DNA of 64,000 bases from Streptomyces sp. ERV7 (GCF_001653515.1 NZ_LYOY01000051.1:62001-126000); one strand, 5' to 3'. Counted from the stretch's first letter, positions 39,864-48,680 are shown. Translations and numbers: made by a program. Notes: generated by a model from the sequence alone, not told the origin.

Positions 39864-40472
39864 ATGGGACACCGTGAGGATCTGCTGGAGGGCGCCAAGC
39901 GCTGCCTCCTGGAGAAGGGCTTCGCGCGGACGACCGCGCGGGACATCGTCAAGGAGTCGGGGACGAATCTGGCGTCCATCGGCTACCACTACGGCTCCAA
40001 GGACGCACTGCTCGCGCAGGCGTACATCGCCCTGGTGGAGGGCGTCTCCGTCGCCTTCGACGCGCCCGAGCAGGTGGCGGCCACCGCGCCCGGCTCCCTG
40101 GAGCGCTTCCAGGAGGTGTGGTCGAACATCATCGCCACCATGGAGCAGCCCGGCTCGATGTGGCACCTCAGCATGGAGATCATCGCCATGGGCGACCAGC
40201 TGCCGGGGGTCCGCGACCATCTGGCGCAGGCCCAGCGCGAGGGTGCGCGCGGCATCATCCCCATGTTCATGGGCGGTGAGGAGTCCGAGGTCGGTGACGA
40301 CGAGGTCGACACGCTCGGCAAGCTCTATATGACGATGATGATGGGGCTCATCGCCCAGTGGACCTTCGACCCGGGGACGGCGGCGAGTGCGGCCGAACTG
40401 ACCGAGGGGCTGCGGCGGCTCATCGCCTCCGCCGGACTCGGGAACGGTGAGGGCAAGCCCTCACAGGCGTGA
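39864..40472 (+). CDS. TetR/AcrR family transcriptional regulator
   Basis: 202-residue regulator with N-terminal helix-turn-helix ([20 protein letters not shown], then [22 protein letters not shown], about residues 8-50) and a C-terminal helical ligand domain. An imperfect dyad, ttaca/tgtataa in ttacacagatgtataa (39829-39844), lies just before taggct (39852-39857), which may be its -10 element; autoregulation is likely. Target genes are not evident: serA upstream is constitutive-type and the PucR gene downstream is on the other strand. Confidence 0.87.
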   Translation: MGHREDLLEGAKRCLLEKGFARTTARDIVKESGTNLASIGYHYGSKDALLAQAYIALVEGVSVAFDAPEQVAATAPGSLERFQEVWSNIIATMEQPGSMWHLSMEIIAMGDQLPGVRDHLAQAQREGARGIIPMFMGGEESEVGDDEVDTLGKLYMTMMMGLIAQWTFDPGTAASAAELTEGLRRLIASAGLGNGEGKPSQA

Positions 40473-41642
40473 GGCCTTCAGGGCCATGTGCAGCAGCAGC
40501 CGGTCCTCGCCCTCGTCGAGGTCCAGGCCGGTGAGCTGCTCGACCCGGGAGAGCCGGTAGTAGAGGGTCTGGCGGTGGATGCCCAGCGCCGCCGCCGTAC
40601 GGCCCGCCTGGCCCGCGCAGTCGAGGAACACCTCGGCGGTGCGGGCCAGTTCGGTGTGGGCCGGGGTGAGCAGGGCGCGGACCGCCACGTCCTGGGGCGC
40701 GGTGTCGGGGAGCGCGGTCAGCAGCCGGTACGGGCCGATCCCTGCCCACTGGGCGACCGGGCCGAGCCCCGGTTCGGCCAGTGCGGCCCGGGCCGCCGAG
40801 GCCGCCTCGTGCCAGGAGGCGGGCAGCTCGCCCAGGCCCCGGCGGGCGAGCGCGACCCCGGCCGCGGCGCCCGGCCCCGCCGTGGCGCGCAGCCGCTCGG
40901 CGGCGGTCAGCGCGGGCGCCGGCGCGTCGGCCGAGCGGAGCCGGACGAGCGCGCCGAGCACCTGGCCGCGCGGGGCCGCGGGCTCACCCGCCGCCTCCTC
41001 GCCGTGCGCCCCCCACGGCACCGTGCACAGCGCCGCCGTCCCGGGGACGGTCCGTACCGACGGCGTCTCCTGGGGCCAGGGGCTGACGCAGACCACCGCG
41101 TGCAGACCGTCCGCGTCCGGGCCCAGCGCCGCCCGCAGGGCCGCCGTCGCGGTGTCGCGCTGCCAGCCCCGTCCGGCGGTCAGGGCCGCCCGGAACTCAC
41201 GGGAGAGGTCGGTGCCCGCCTGTGCCTCGTCGGCGAGCAGTCCGCCGATCCGGGAGGCCACCTCCATCGCGGCGGCGAGGCGGTCCTCGTCCGGCCCGGG
41301 GTCGGCGTCCAGGAGCCACACGTAGCCGAGCACCACGCCCCGGTGGCGCACCGGAAGGCAGATCCGGTCGCGGTTGACGCCCGCCTCGGGGGCGGCCGGG
41401 ATGCGGACGGGGCCGGTCGCGCGGGTGATGCCGAACCCCTCGAACCAGGCGCGGACGGCCGGGGTGGAGCGGCGGGTCAGGATCGAGCGGGTGCGCACCG
41501 GGTCCATGGCCGAGTCGTCCTCGGAGTCGTGCGCACCGAAGGCGATCAGCCCGAAGTCCCGGTCCTCCAGGGTCGCGGGGGCACCGAGCAGCGCCGAGAT
41601 CTCATCGACCAGGTCCTGGTAGTCGCCCTTCACAGCAGCCAT
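40461..41642 (-). CDS. PucR family regulator, likely controlling proline catabolism
   Basis: 393-residue regulator with an N-terminal GAF-like sensory part ([21 protein letters not shown]) and the C-terminal PucR helix-turn-helix ([21 protein letters not shown], about 360-380). It is divergent from the proline dehydrogenase and P5C dehydrogenase genes, the arrangement seen for PutR-type activators in Streptomyces. Start ATG 41642 gives [19 protein letters not shown]; the longer start at 41693 would include the palindrome likely to be its operator. Its 3' end overlaps the 3' end of the convergent TetR gene by 12 nt. The proline effector is inferred from context. Confidence 0.87.
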   Translation of the reverse strand: MAAVKGDYQDLVDEISALLGAPATLEDRDFGLIAFGAHDSEDDSAMDPVRTRSILTRRSTPAVRAWFEGFGITRATGPVRIPAAPEAGVNRDRICLPVRHRGVVLGYVWLLDADPGPDEDRLAAAMEVASRIGGLLADEAQAGTDLSREFRAALTAGRGWQRDTATAALRAALGPDADGLHAVVCVSPWPQETPSVRTVPGTAALCTVPWGAHGEEAAGEPAAPRGQVLGALVRLRSADAPAPALTAAERLRATAGPGAAAGVALARRGLGELPASWHEAASAARAALAEPGLGPVAQWAGIGPYRLLTALPDTAPQDVAVRALLTPAHTELARTAEVFLDCAGQAGRTAAALGIHRQTLYYRLSRVEQLTGLDLDEGEDRLLLHMALKASRL

Positions 41643-41665
41643 TCTCGCGCACTTCGGCGCCGCCT

Positions 41666-41681
41666 TCAGACATCTGTCTGA
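41666..41681. promoter_or_regulatory. 16-bp perfect palindrome, candidate operator for the PucR regulator
   Basis: tcagacatctgtctga (7-bp arms, 2-nt centre) lies 24 nt upstream of the regulator start and 136 nt upstream of the proline dehydrogenase start, in the shared divergent promoter region. A second palindrome, aaggatcctt, is at 41728-41737. Confidence 0.5.
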
Positions 41682-41817
41682 GATGCGGGGCACGGATGCG
41701 TGACAGGTGTCGATGGCCGAGGATCGGAAGGATCCTTAGGTTTCACGGTGGTTCTCCGTGCCGTTCCCGGATCGTCGGGTTTCGGCCCCCTGCTACCCCT
41801 TTCCATGGAGGTGCCCC

Positions 41818-42744
41818 GTGCTGGGTCCCGTGATCCTCGCCGCGTCGCGCAGCGACAAGATGCGCCGTTTCATCTCGGCCGCCCCCGGCACCAAGCAGGT
41901 CGTCGACCGGTTCATCGCCGGGGAGACGGTCGACCAGGTCGTGCCGATCGTCAAGGACGCCGCCGGCAAGGGCCTGGAGGTCACCCTGGACGTGGTGGGC
42001 GAGGACATCACCACCGTGGAGCAGTCGTACGCCGCGCGCGACGCCTACCTCCAGCTGGTCGAGCGCCTCAAGGACCTGGACCTCGGCACCCGCGCCGAGA
42101 TGTCCGTGAAGCTGTCGATGTTCGGCCAGGCGCTGGACGGCGGCCACGAGCTCGCCCTCGCCAACGTGCGCCCGGTCGTCGAGGCCGCCGCCGCCATCGG
42201 CACCACGGTCACCCTGGACGCCGAGGACCACACCACCCTCGACTCGATGTTCGCCATCCACGAGGAGCTGCGGAAGGACTTCCCGCAGACCGGCTGCGTC
42301 ATCCAGGCGTACCTCTTCCGCACCGAGGAGGACGCCCGCCGGCTGGCCGCCGCCGGCAGCCGGGTCCGGATCGTGAAGGGTGCCTACAAGGAGCCCGCCT
42401 CCGTCGCGTACCAGGACAAGGGCGAGATCGACAAGGCGTACGTCCGCGTCCTGAAGATCCTGATGGACGGCGAGGCGTACCCGATGATCGGGTCGCACGA
42501 CCCCCGTCTGATAGCCATCACCCAGGAGCTCGCGCGCCGCGCCGGGCGCAAGCTGGACGAGTACGAGTTCCAGATGCTGTACGGCATCCGCAGCGACGAG
42601 CACGTCCGGCTCGCGGCCGAGGGCCACCGGATGCGCGTCTACACGGCGTACGGCACCGACTGGTACGGCTACTTCATGCGCCGTCTGGCGGAGAAGCCGG
42701 CCAACCTGCTCTTCTTCGCCCGCTCCATCCTCACCAAGGGCTGA
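41818..42744 (+). CDS. Proline dehydrogenase
   Basis: 308-residue FAD-dependent monofunctional proline dehydrogenase, oxidising proline to pyrroline-5-carboxylate (first step of proline use as carbon and nitrogen source). The TIM barrel carries family motifs LSMFGQALDGG (FAD pocket), VTLDAEDHTTLDS, VRIVKGAYKEPAS, PMIGSHDPRLI and EFQMLYGIR. GTG 41818 is preceded by ggagg at ideal spacing; the longer ORF start at 41758 has none. pruA follows 34 nt downstream; the two enzymes are separate here rather than fused as in enterobacterial PutA. Confidence 0.94.
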   Translation: MLGPVILAASRSDKMRRFISAAPGTKQVVDRFIAGETVDQVVPIVKDAAGKGLEVTLDVVGEDITTVEQSYAARDAYLQLVERLKDLDLGTRAEMSVKLSMFGQALDGGHELALANVRPVVEAAAAIGTTVTLDAEDHTTLDSMFAIHEELRKDFPQTGCVIQAYLFRTEEDARRLAAAGSRVRIVKGAYKEPASVAYQDKGEIDKAYVRVLKILMDGEAYPMIGSHDPRLIAITQELARRAGRKLDEYEFQMLYGIRSDEHVRLAAEGHRMRVYTAYGTDWYGYFMRRLAEKPANLLFFARSILTKG

Positions 42745-42778
42745 GCCCACCACCCCTCATCAAGGAGTTCAGAGACTC

Positions 42779-44410
42779 ATGGACGCTGTAACCCAGGTCC
42801 CCGCTCCCGTCAACGAGCCGGTGCACGGCTACGCCCCGGGTTCGCCCGAGCGCGCGCGCCTGGAGGCCAAGCTCAAGGAGCTGGCCGAGAACCCGATCGA
42901 GCTGGCGATGACCATCGGCGGCGAGAAGCGGATGGGCGGCGGGGAGCGCTTCGACGTCGTGCAGCCGCACAACCACAAGGCCGTCATCGGCACCTACGCC
43001 AACGCGACCACGCAGGACGCGCAGGACGCGGTCGACGCCGCGCTCGCCGCCGCCCCGGCGTGGCGTGCGATGTCCTTCGACGACCGCGCCGCGATCATCC
43101 TGCGCGCCGCCGAGCTGCTCGCCGGCCCCTGGCGCGAGACGCTGGCCGCCTCCACGATGCTCGGCCAGTCGAAGACCGCCCAGCAGGCCGAGATCGACAC
43201 CCCGTGCGAGCTCGTCGACTTCTGGCGCTTCAACGTCCACTACGCCCGTCAGCTGCTCGCCGAGCAGCCCCCGGCGAACTCCCCGGGCGTGTGGAACCGG
43301 ATGGACCACCGTCCGCTGGAAGGTTTCGTCTACGCGATCACGCCGTTCAACTTCACGGCCATCGCGGGCAACCTGCCGACCGCCCCGGCCCTGATGGGCA
43401 ACGTGGTCGTGTGGAAGCCGTCCCCGACCCAGACCCACGCCGCCGTGCTGCTGATGCAGCTCCTGGAGGAGGCCGGTCTGCCCAAGGGCGTCATCAACCT
43501 GGTCACCGGTGACGGTCTGGCCGTCTCCGAGATCGCGCTGAACCACCGCGACCTGGCGGGCATCCACTTCACCGGTTCCACCAAGACCTTCCAGCACCTG
43601 TGGAAGACGGTCGGCACCAACATCGAGAAGTACCGCACCTACCCGCGTCTGGTCGGCGAGACCGGCGGCAAGGACTTCGTCGTCGCGCACCCCAGCGCCG
43701 ACCGCGCCGTCCTGAAGACCGCGCTGACCCGTGGCTCCTTCGAGTTCCAGGGCCAGAAGTGCTCCGCGTCCTCGCGTGCGTACGTCCCGGCCTCGATCTG
43801 GAACGACGGCTTCAAGGAGGAGTTCGCGGCCGAGGTCGACGGCATCACCATGGGTGACGTCACCGATCTGTCGAACTTCATCGGCGCCGTCATCGACGAG
43901 CGCTCGTTCGCCAAGAACAAGGCCGCGATCGACCGCGCCGAGGCCGACGCCTCCTGCACGATCGTGGCCGGCGGCACCTACGACGACTCGGTCGGCTACT
44001 TCGTCCGCCCGACCGTCATCGAGTGCTCGGACCCCGAGAACGAGGTCTTCACGACCGAGTACTTCGGCCCGATCCTGGCGATCCACGTCTACGACGACGA
44101 GAAGTACGACGAGATGCTGGAGCAGATGGAGTCGGTCTCCGACTACGCCCTCACCGGCGCCGTCATCTCCCATGACCGCGCGGCGGCCGCGTACACGATG
44201 GACAAGCTCCGCTACGCGGCGGGCAACTTCTACATCAACGACAAGTCGACCGGTGCCGTCGTCGGCCAGCAGCCCTTCGGCGGCGGCCGCGCCTCGGGCA
44301 CCAACGACAAGGCGGGCGCCCCCCAGAACCTGATGCGCTGGACGCTGACCCGCGCCATCAAGGAGACCCTGGTCCCGCCGACCGACTACACGTACCCCCA
44401 CATGGGCTGA
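42779..44410 (+). CDS. pruA: 1-pyrroline-5-carboxylate dehydrogenase
   Basis: 543-residue aldehyde dehydrogenase that oxidises glutamate semialdehyde to glutamate with NAD+, second step of proline breakdown. Signature segments: AITPFNFTAIAGNLPTAPAL (cofactor site), HFTGSTKTFQHLWK, the catalytic Glu region GETGGKDFVVAH and the nucleophile in FEFQGQKCSASSRAYV (about Cys323). The spacing of the catalytic residues is that of PruA. Co-transcribed with the proline dehydrogenase gene and followed by a strong terminator. Confidence 0.96.
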   Translation: MDAVTQVPAPVNEPVHGYAPGSPERARLEAKLKELAENPIELAMTIGGEKRMGGGERFDVVQPHNHKAVIGTYANATTQDAQDAVDAALAAAPAWRAMSFDDRAAIILRAAELLAGPWRETLAASTMLGQSKTAQQAEIDTPCELVDFWRFNVHYARQLLAEQPPANSPGVWNRMDHRPLEGFVYAITPFNFTAIAGNLPTAPALMGNVVVWKPSPTQTHAAVLLMQLLEEAGLPKGVINLVTGDGLAVSEIALNHRDLAGIHFTGSTKTFQHLWKTVGTNIEKYRTYPRLVGETGGKDFVVAHPSADRAVLKTALTRGSFEFQGQKCSASSRAYVPASIWNDGFKEEFAAEVDGITMGDVTDLSNFIGAVIDERSFAKNKAAIDRAEADASCTIVAGGTYDDSVGYFVRPTVIECSDPENEVFTTEYFGPILAIHVYDDEKYDEMLEQMESVSDYALTGAVISHDRAAAAYTMDKLRYAAGNFYINDKSTGAVVGQQPFGGGRASGTNDKAGAPQNLMRWTLTRAIKETLVPPTDYTYPHMG

Positions 44411-44430
44411 CACGTAGTCATCTCTGAACC

Positions 44431-44473
44431 CCGCCCCCGTCCTTGGTCCCCCAACCGAGGACGGGGGCGGTTT
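44431..44473 (+). terminator. Terminator after pruA
   Basis: 12-bp perfect stem (ccgcccccgtcc, 44431-44442, with ggacgggggcgg, 44459-44470) with a 16-nt loop that can pair further (ttgg/ccaa), followed by ttt. It lies between pruA and the convergent hydrolase gene and may serve both. Confidence 0.85.
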
Positions 44474-44489
44474 CCATTTCCCCGGTGGC

Positions 44490-45356
44490 TCACAGCTTCC
44501 GGGTGAGGAAGTCGTCGATCAGCGAGGCGATCTGGGCCGCGTGCGTCTCCAGGGCGAAGTGGCCGGTGGGCAGGAGGTGGACCTCCGCCTCGGGCTGGTC
44601 GCGCAGGAAGGCGAGCGCCCCGGCCGGGACGAAGATCTCGTCGTGGGCGCCCCAGGTGGCCAGGAGCGGGACCCCGCTGGTGCGGAAGTACTCCTGGAAG
44701 GCCGGGTAGAGGTCGAAGTTGGAGCCGTAGTCGGCCATCAGGTCGAGCTGGATCGCGTCCTGGCCGTCGCGGGCCATCAGCGCCGCGTCGTGGTGGTACG
44801 CGTCCGGGCTCACCAGGGACGGGTCCGGGAGGCCGTGCAGATACTGCCACTTGATCCCCTCCAGGGAGCGGATCTCGCGCACCGGCGCCTCGGTCTCGGG
44901 CGTGCGCCCGGCGATCAGCGCGAGCGGCGCCTCCCAGGCCTCGCCCAGGCCCTCGGTGTACGCGTTGCCGTTCTGCGTGACGATCGCGGTGACGCGCTCG
45001 GGGTGCTTCAGCGCCAGCCGCAGCCCGATGGGCGCGCCGTAGTCCTGGATGTAGAGCGCGTACCGGGTGAGGCCGATCTCCTCGGTGAACTCCAGGGTCA
45101 GGGCGGCCAGATGGGCGAAGGTGTACGCGAACTCCTCGGCCGAGGGCGCCGAGGAGCGGCCGAAGCCGAGGTGGTCCGGGGCGATCACGTGGTAGCGGGC
45201 GGCCAGCTCGGGGATCAGGTCGCGGAACATGTGGGAGCTGGTGGGGAAGCCGTGCAGGAGCAGCAGGGCGGGGGCGTCGGGCGACCCCGCCTCCCGGTAG
45301 AAGATCTCCTGGCCGCCGACGGCCACGGTCCGGTAGTGGATCTGCTCCGCGCTCAT
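44490..45356 (-). CDS. Alpha/beta hydrolase, haloalkane dehalogenase/epoxide hydrolase-like
   Basis: 288-residue alpha/beta hydrolase. LLLLHGFPTSSHMFRDLIP holds the oxyanion-hole HG motif; the nucleophile elbow is IQDYGAPIG, with Asp (about Asp105) instead of Ser, as in haloalkane dehalogenases and epoxide hydrolases. The acid residue is probably in TWGAHDEIFVPAG and the histidine in LPTGHFALETHAA (about His271). No signal peptide. A perfect 10-bp inverted repeat with additional half-sites stands directly upstream, suggesting regulation by a dedicated repressor. Substrate unknown. Confidence 0.87.
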   Translation of the reverse strand: MSAEQIHYRTVAVGGQEIFYREAGSPDAPALLLLHGFPTSSHMFRDLIPELAARYHVIAPDHLGFGRSSAPSAEEFAYTFAHLAALTLEFTEEIGLTRYALYIQDYGAPIGLRLALKHPERVTAIVTQNGNAYTEGLGEAWEAPLALIAGRTPETEAPVREIRSLEGIKWQYLHGLPDPSLVSPDAYHHDAALMARDGQDAIQLDLMADYGSNFDLYPAFQEYFRTSGVPLLATWGAHDEIFVPAGALAFLRDQPEAEVHLLPTGHFALETHAAQIASLIDDFLTRKL

Positions 45357-45358
45357 TT

Positions 45359-45450
45359 CTAACCCCTCATGCTCGGTTGACCGGTTCGCTCGGTACGTGA
45401 GCAGCCAACCATGAACCGTTCTAACCGGTCAAGTGTTTTAGAAGGGTTAG
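45359..45450. promoter_or_regulatory. Nested inverted repeats upstream of the hydrolase gene
   Basis: Inner pair ttgaccggtt (45377-45386) and aaccggtcaa (45423-45432) is perfect over 10 bp; outer pair ctaaccc (45359-45365) and gggttag (45444-45450) is perfect over 7 bp. Additional aacc half-sites lie between. The layout suggests repressor binding or a looped operator. Confidence 0.5.
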
Positions 45451-45475
45451 GGGTGAGAGGGGGGTGGAGCCGGGG

Positions 45476-46180
45476 TCAGATCTCCACCAGCACCTGCTCC
45501 AGTGACTTCCTCACGAGGTCGGGGACTTCGCATTCCGGCGCCGGATAGCCGACCGGGATCACCGCGAACGCCTTCTCGTTGACGGGGCGGCCCAGCACCT
45601 CGCGCAGGAACCGCATCGGGCTCGGGGTGTGGACCAGCGCGGCCAGACCGCTCTGGTGCAGGGCGCTCAGCAGCATCCCGACCGCGATCCCGACCGACTC
45701 GTCCACGTAGTAGTGCTTGTGCTTGGTGCCGTCCTCGGCCAGCCAGTAGCGCTGCTGGAAGACCACGATCAGGGCCGGGGCGTCGGTGAGATGGCTCTTG
45801 ACGGCGTCCGTGCCCAGCGGGCGCAGCGCCGCCAGCCACTCCTCGCCGAGCCGGCCGTCGTAGGAGACCCGCTCCTCGTGCTCGGCCGCCTCCCGTATCC
45901 GCCGCCGGATCTGCGGATCGCGGACGAGGACGAAGGTCCAGGGCTGCTGGTGCGCGCCCGAAGGGGCGGTCGCCGCGCAGGCGACGGCGTCCCGGACGGC
46001 CTGCTCGGGGATCGGGTCCGGGGAGAACTGCCGTACGGTCCGGCGCTCGTCCATGGTGGTGCGCAGCCGGGCCGCTCGCGCCAGGGACTCGGTGGCGGGC
46101 ATCCGGGCGGGGCGGTAGGGGACCGGGCGGTAGGGCTCGCCGTGGGTGGGCGTCCACTGCTGCTGCGGGGAGGGTGACAT
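45476..46180 (-). CDS. Nitroreductase family protein
   Basis: 234-residue flavoprotein of the nitroreductase/FMN-dependent oxidoreductase fold. MDERRTVRQFSPDPIPEQAVRDAV and APSGAHQQPWTFVLVRDPQ (about 37-83) are the FMN-binding N-terminal motifs; GIAVGMLLSALHQSGLAALVHTPS matches the dimer helix of the BluB/iodotyrosine deiminase-like branch. The first 35 residues are Pro-rich and poorly conserved; the ATG at 46180 has no good ribosome-binding site, so an internal start is possible. Substrate unknown. Divergent from the AAC(2')-like gene. Confidence 0.83.
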   Translation of the reverse strand: MSPSPQQQWTPTHGEPYRPVPYRPARMPATESLARAARLRTTMDERRTVRQFSPDPIPEQAVRDAVACAATAPSGAHQQPWTFVLVRDPQIRRRIREAAEHEERVSYDGRLGEEWLAALRPLGTDAVKSHLTDAPALIVVFQQRYWLAEDGTKHKHYYVDESVGIAVGMLLSALHQSGLAALVHTPSPMRFLREVLGRPVNEKAFAVIPVGYPAPECEVPDLVRKSLEQVLVEI

Positions 46181-46246
46181 GAAAGCGAGTCTGGAGCAGC
46201 CGCGCCCGGCGCGTAAGAGCGCGAAGCGGCCTGCCACAGTGGGCCC

Positions 46247-46789
46247 ATGACTGAGTCTCAGCACACCGCGCACACCTCGCAGCTCGGCCCGGACGGCCTG
46301 CCGAGGATCCGCGCACTGCTCGACACCGCCTTCGACGGGGACTTCAGCGACCAGGACTGGGACCACGGCCTCGGCGGCGTCCACTCGTTCCTCGACGACG
46401 AGCAGGGGCTCGCCGCGCACGGCAGCGTGATCATGCGCCGGGTGCTGCACGGCGGCCGGTCCTACCGCGTCGGCTACGTCGAGGCCGTCGCCGTGCGCGA
46501 GGACCGGCGCCGCCAGGGGCTGGGCGGGCGGGTCATGGCAGCCCTGGAGCACGTCATCGACGAGGCGTACGAGTTCGGCGCCCTCTCCGCCTCCGACGAG
46601 GGCGCCGCGCTCTACCGGGCGCGCGGCTGGCAGGTCTGGCCCGGACGGATCGAAGTGCTGAGCCCGGACGGGGTGGTGCGCCTCGCCGAGGAGGAGGGCA
46701 CCACCTACCTCCGCCCGGCCGCGGGCGGCGCACTGCCCGACCCCGCGCAGCCGCTGGTCTTCGACTGGCGGGACGGCGACGTGCTGTGA
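46247..46789 (+). CDS. Aminoglycoside 2'-N-acetyltransferase-like GNAT protein (AAC(2') type)
   Basis: 180-residue GNAT protein whose layout closely matches mycobacterial AAC(2')-Ic as I remember it: AFDGDFSDQDWDHGLGGVHS near residue 28, the acetyl-CoA-binding strand and loop GYVEAVAVREDRRRQGLGGRV (about 77-97), FGALSASDEGAALYRARGW and the C-terminal DWRDGDVL. AAC(2') enzymes acetylate the 2' amino group of gentamicin, tobramycin and relatives; mycobacterial chromosomal copies also act on other cell molecules. The gene lies alone on its strand, not in an antibiotic cluster. Whether it gives resistance cannot be told from sequence. Confidence 0.8.
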   Translation: MTESQHTAHTSQLGPDGLPRIRALLDTAFDGDFSDQDWDHGLGGVHSFLDDEQGLAAHGSVIMRRVLHGGRSYRVGYVEAVAVREDRRRQGLGGRVMAALEHVIDEAYEFGALSASDEGAALYRARGWQVWPGRIEVLSPDGVVRLAEEEGTTYLRPAAGGALPDPAQPLVFDWRDGDVL

Positions 46790-46831
46790 CGGCGGGCCGC
46801 GGCGACGGCGGCCGGATCCACCGGACGGGCC

Positions 46832-47680
46832 CTACAGGACGCCCGCGTCCCGGGCCGTCCACACCGACGGGTACAGCGGGCGGAAGCCCAGCTCGTCCCG
46901 GATCCGCAGGGTCGACACGATCGTGTAGAACGGGTCCGGGTCGGTGCGCTGCGCCAGCTCCGGCGGCACCTCGACCCCGTTGAGCTGGTGCAGCTCGACC
47001 GCCGTCACCGGGCAGTCGTCCGCGATGTTGTACTTGCGGCCCGCCACCCCCGGCGCGTACAGCAGCCGCGTCAGACCCTGTGCCACGTCCGCGTGGTGCA
47101 CCATCGGCAGCCGCTGGTGCGCCGCCCACTGGCCCGCCCAGTGCACCGAGTGCGCCAGATGTGGGTCGCCCTCGCCGTAGACGAAGGCGAGCGCGCCCAC
47201 CCGGACGTCCAGACCGTGCTCGCGGTGCAGGGCGAACAGGCCCTCCTCGGCGGCCGCCTTGGACTCCGCGTACGTCCCCCACAGCGGGCCGCCGGGCAGC
47301 GGCGCGTCGTCCTCGGTCAGCGGGCGCCCGCGCCCCAGGCCGTACGCCAGGTTCGACGACACCTGGACGAACCGGCTCACCCCGGCCTCCAGCGACGCCC
47401 GGCCGAGCGCGAGGGCCGCGTCGCGGTTGACCCCGCGGTTCTCCTCGTCCGGCACGTCGCGGTAGGCCACCGCGAGGTTCACCACCGCGTCCACCCCCGC
47501 CAGCGCCTTGCGCACCGCCTCCTCGTCGCGCACATCGCCGACCGCCACCTCATGGGCGCCGAGGGCGGCGCCGCGGGCCTCGTCGCGCACCAGGACCCGC
47601 ACCACGTCGGCCCGCTGGACCAGCCTCGGCACGAACCTGCGGCCGACCTCGCCCGTCGCCCCCGTCACCAGAATCCGCAT
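46832..47680 (-). CDS. NAD(P)-dependent epimerase/dehydratase-like (extended SDR) protein
   Basis: 282-residue extended SDR/NmrA-like protein. Nucleotide-binding motif ILVTGATGEVGRRFVPRL near the N-terminus (glycine-rich GxxGxxG), catalytic-type YxxxK in GTYAESKAAAEEG, and VGDVRDEEAVRKALAGVDAVV after beta-3. ATG 47680 with gaggag 6 nt upstream is preferred to GTG 47683. It is divergent from an MmyB-type regulator with a perfect palindrome between; MmyB-like regulators typically control an adjacent SDR gene, so it is the likely target. Substrate unknown. Confidence 0.87.
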   Translation of the reverse strand: MRILVTGATGEVGRRFVPRLVQRADVVRVLVRDEARGAALGAHEVAVGDVRDEEAVRKALAGVDAVVNLAVAYRDVPDEENRGVNRDAALALGRASLEAGVSRFVQVSSNLAYGLGRGRPLTEDDAPLPGGPLWGTYAESKAAAEEGLFALHREHGLDVRVGALAFVYGEGDPHLAHSVHWAGQWAAHQRLPMVHHADVAQGLTRLLYAPGVAGRKYNIADDCPVTAVELHQLNGVEVPPELAQRTDPDPFYTIVSTLRIRDELGFRPLYPSVWTARDAGVL

Positions 47681-47748
47681 CACGCGCTCCTCTCGATTGC
47701 CTGGCCCCAGCGTGGCGCGAGCCGGCCGGCGGCGGGAGGGACGTCCTC

Positions 47749-47773
47749 ATCCAGGGAGCGGCACTCCCTGGAT
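47749..47773. promoter_or_regulatory. Perfect palindrome, candidate MmyB-type operator
   Basis: atccagggag/ctccctggat (10-bp arms, 5-nt centre) in the 124-nt divergent region between the SDR gene and the MmyB-like regulator, 31 nt before the regulator start. Position and symmetry are what an autoregulated divergent pair needs. Confidence 0.65.
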
Positions 47774-47804
47774 ACCTGTGGGTACCGACCGTCATGCTGG
47801 GGAC

Positions 47805-48638
47805 GTGGACAGAGAAGAACTCGCGGACTTCCTGCGGCACTGCCGGGCCCGTCTCGAACCGTCGGACGTCGGCCTCGCGGCCGGGCCCCGGCGCCGGACG
47901 GCCGGGCTGCGCAGGGAAGAGGTCGCCCAGCTCACCGGGATGTCGGTGGACTACTACACCCGGCTTGAGCAGGCCCGCGGCTCGCGCCCGTCCCGGCAGA
48001 TGCTGACCGCGCTGGCGCGGGCGCTGCGGCTCAGCCGGGACGGGCGCGATCACCTCTTCCACCTCGCGGGGGAGGAGCCCCCGCGCGAGCGGCACGGCTC
48101 GGTCCATGTGCGCCCGGGGCTGATGCTGATCCTCGACCGGCTGCACGACGCGCCCGCGCAGGTGATGAGCGACTGGGGCGAGGTGCTCGCCCAGAACGCG
48201 ATGGCGGCCGCGCTGGTCGGCGAGGCCGGTCCGGGCCGGAACATCATCCGCGGCTACTTCACCGAGCCGGTGCTGCGCCGGCTCTTCCCGCCCGAGGACC
48301 AGGCCGAGCACGCCCGCAGCCATGTGGCCCAGCTGCGGTCGGTGCTCGCGGCCCGCCCGGACGACCCGGAGCCGGCGGCGCTGGTGGCCGAACTGCGGGC
48401 GATCAGCGAGGAGTTCGCCGCGCTGTGGAACGAGCACGAGGTGGAGACGCGGCACGCCAAGGTGAAGCGGTTCCTCCACCCCGTGGTCGGCCTCCTGGAG
48501 CTGGACTGCGAGGTGCTGCTCAGCTCCGGCGAGGGCCAGTTCCTGGTGGTGCACTCGGCCCGCCCGGGCACGGAGTCCCACCAGCGCCTGGAACTGCTAC
48601 GGGTGGTGGGCCTCCAGGACCTGACGGTCAGCCGCTGA
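47805..48638 (+). CDS. MmyB-like helix-turn-helix transcriptional regulator
   Basis: 277-residue regulator: N-terminal XRE-type helix-turn-helix (RRTAGLRREEVAQLTGMSVDYYTRLEQ, about residues 27-55) and a C-terminal MmyB-like ligand-binding domain with PAS fold (VMSDWGEVLAQNAMAAALVG, FHPVVG-like segment RFLHPVVGLLELDCEVLL). Proteins of this group often regulate a divergent SDR gene and can bind fatty-acid-like ligands. GTG 47805 has gggga immediately upstream. Its stop codon lies in the first of three 15-bp tandem repeats. Confidence 0.9.
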   Translation: MDREELADFLRHCRARLEPSDVGLAAGPRRRTAGLRREEVAQLTGMSVDYYTRLEQARGSRPSRQMLTALARALRLSRDGRDHLFHLAGEEPPRERHGSVHVRPGLMLILDRLHDAPAQVMSDWGEVLAQNAMAAALVGEAGPGRNIIRGYFTEPVLRRLFPPEDQAEHARSHVAQLRSVLAARPDDPEPAALVAELRAISEEFAALWNEHEVETRHAKVKRFLHPVVGLLELDCEVLLSSGEGQFLVVHSARPGTESHQRLELLRVVGLQDLTVSR

Positions 48639-48680
48639 CCGATCGGCCCCTGACCGATCGGCCCCCTGACCGGTCGGGCC
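48635..48680 (+). repeat. 15-bp tandem repeats at the end of the MmyB-like gene
   Basis: ctgaccgatcggccc occurs at 48635-48649 and 48650-48664, with a diverged third copy at 48666-48680 (ctgaccggtcgggcc). The first copy contains the stop codon. Each holds a short palindrome (ccgatcgg or gaccggtc). The remaining bases to 48794 show no gene. Confidence 0.6.
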
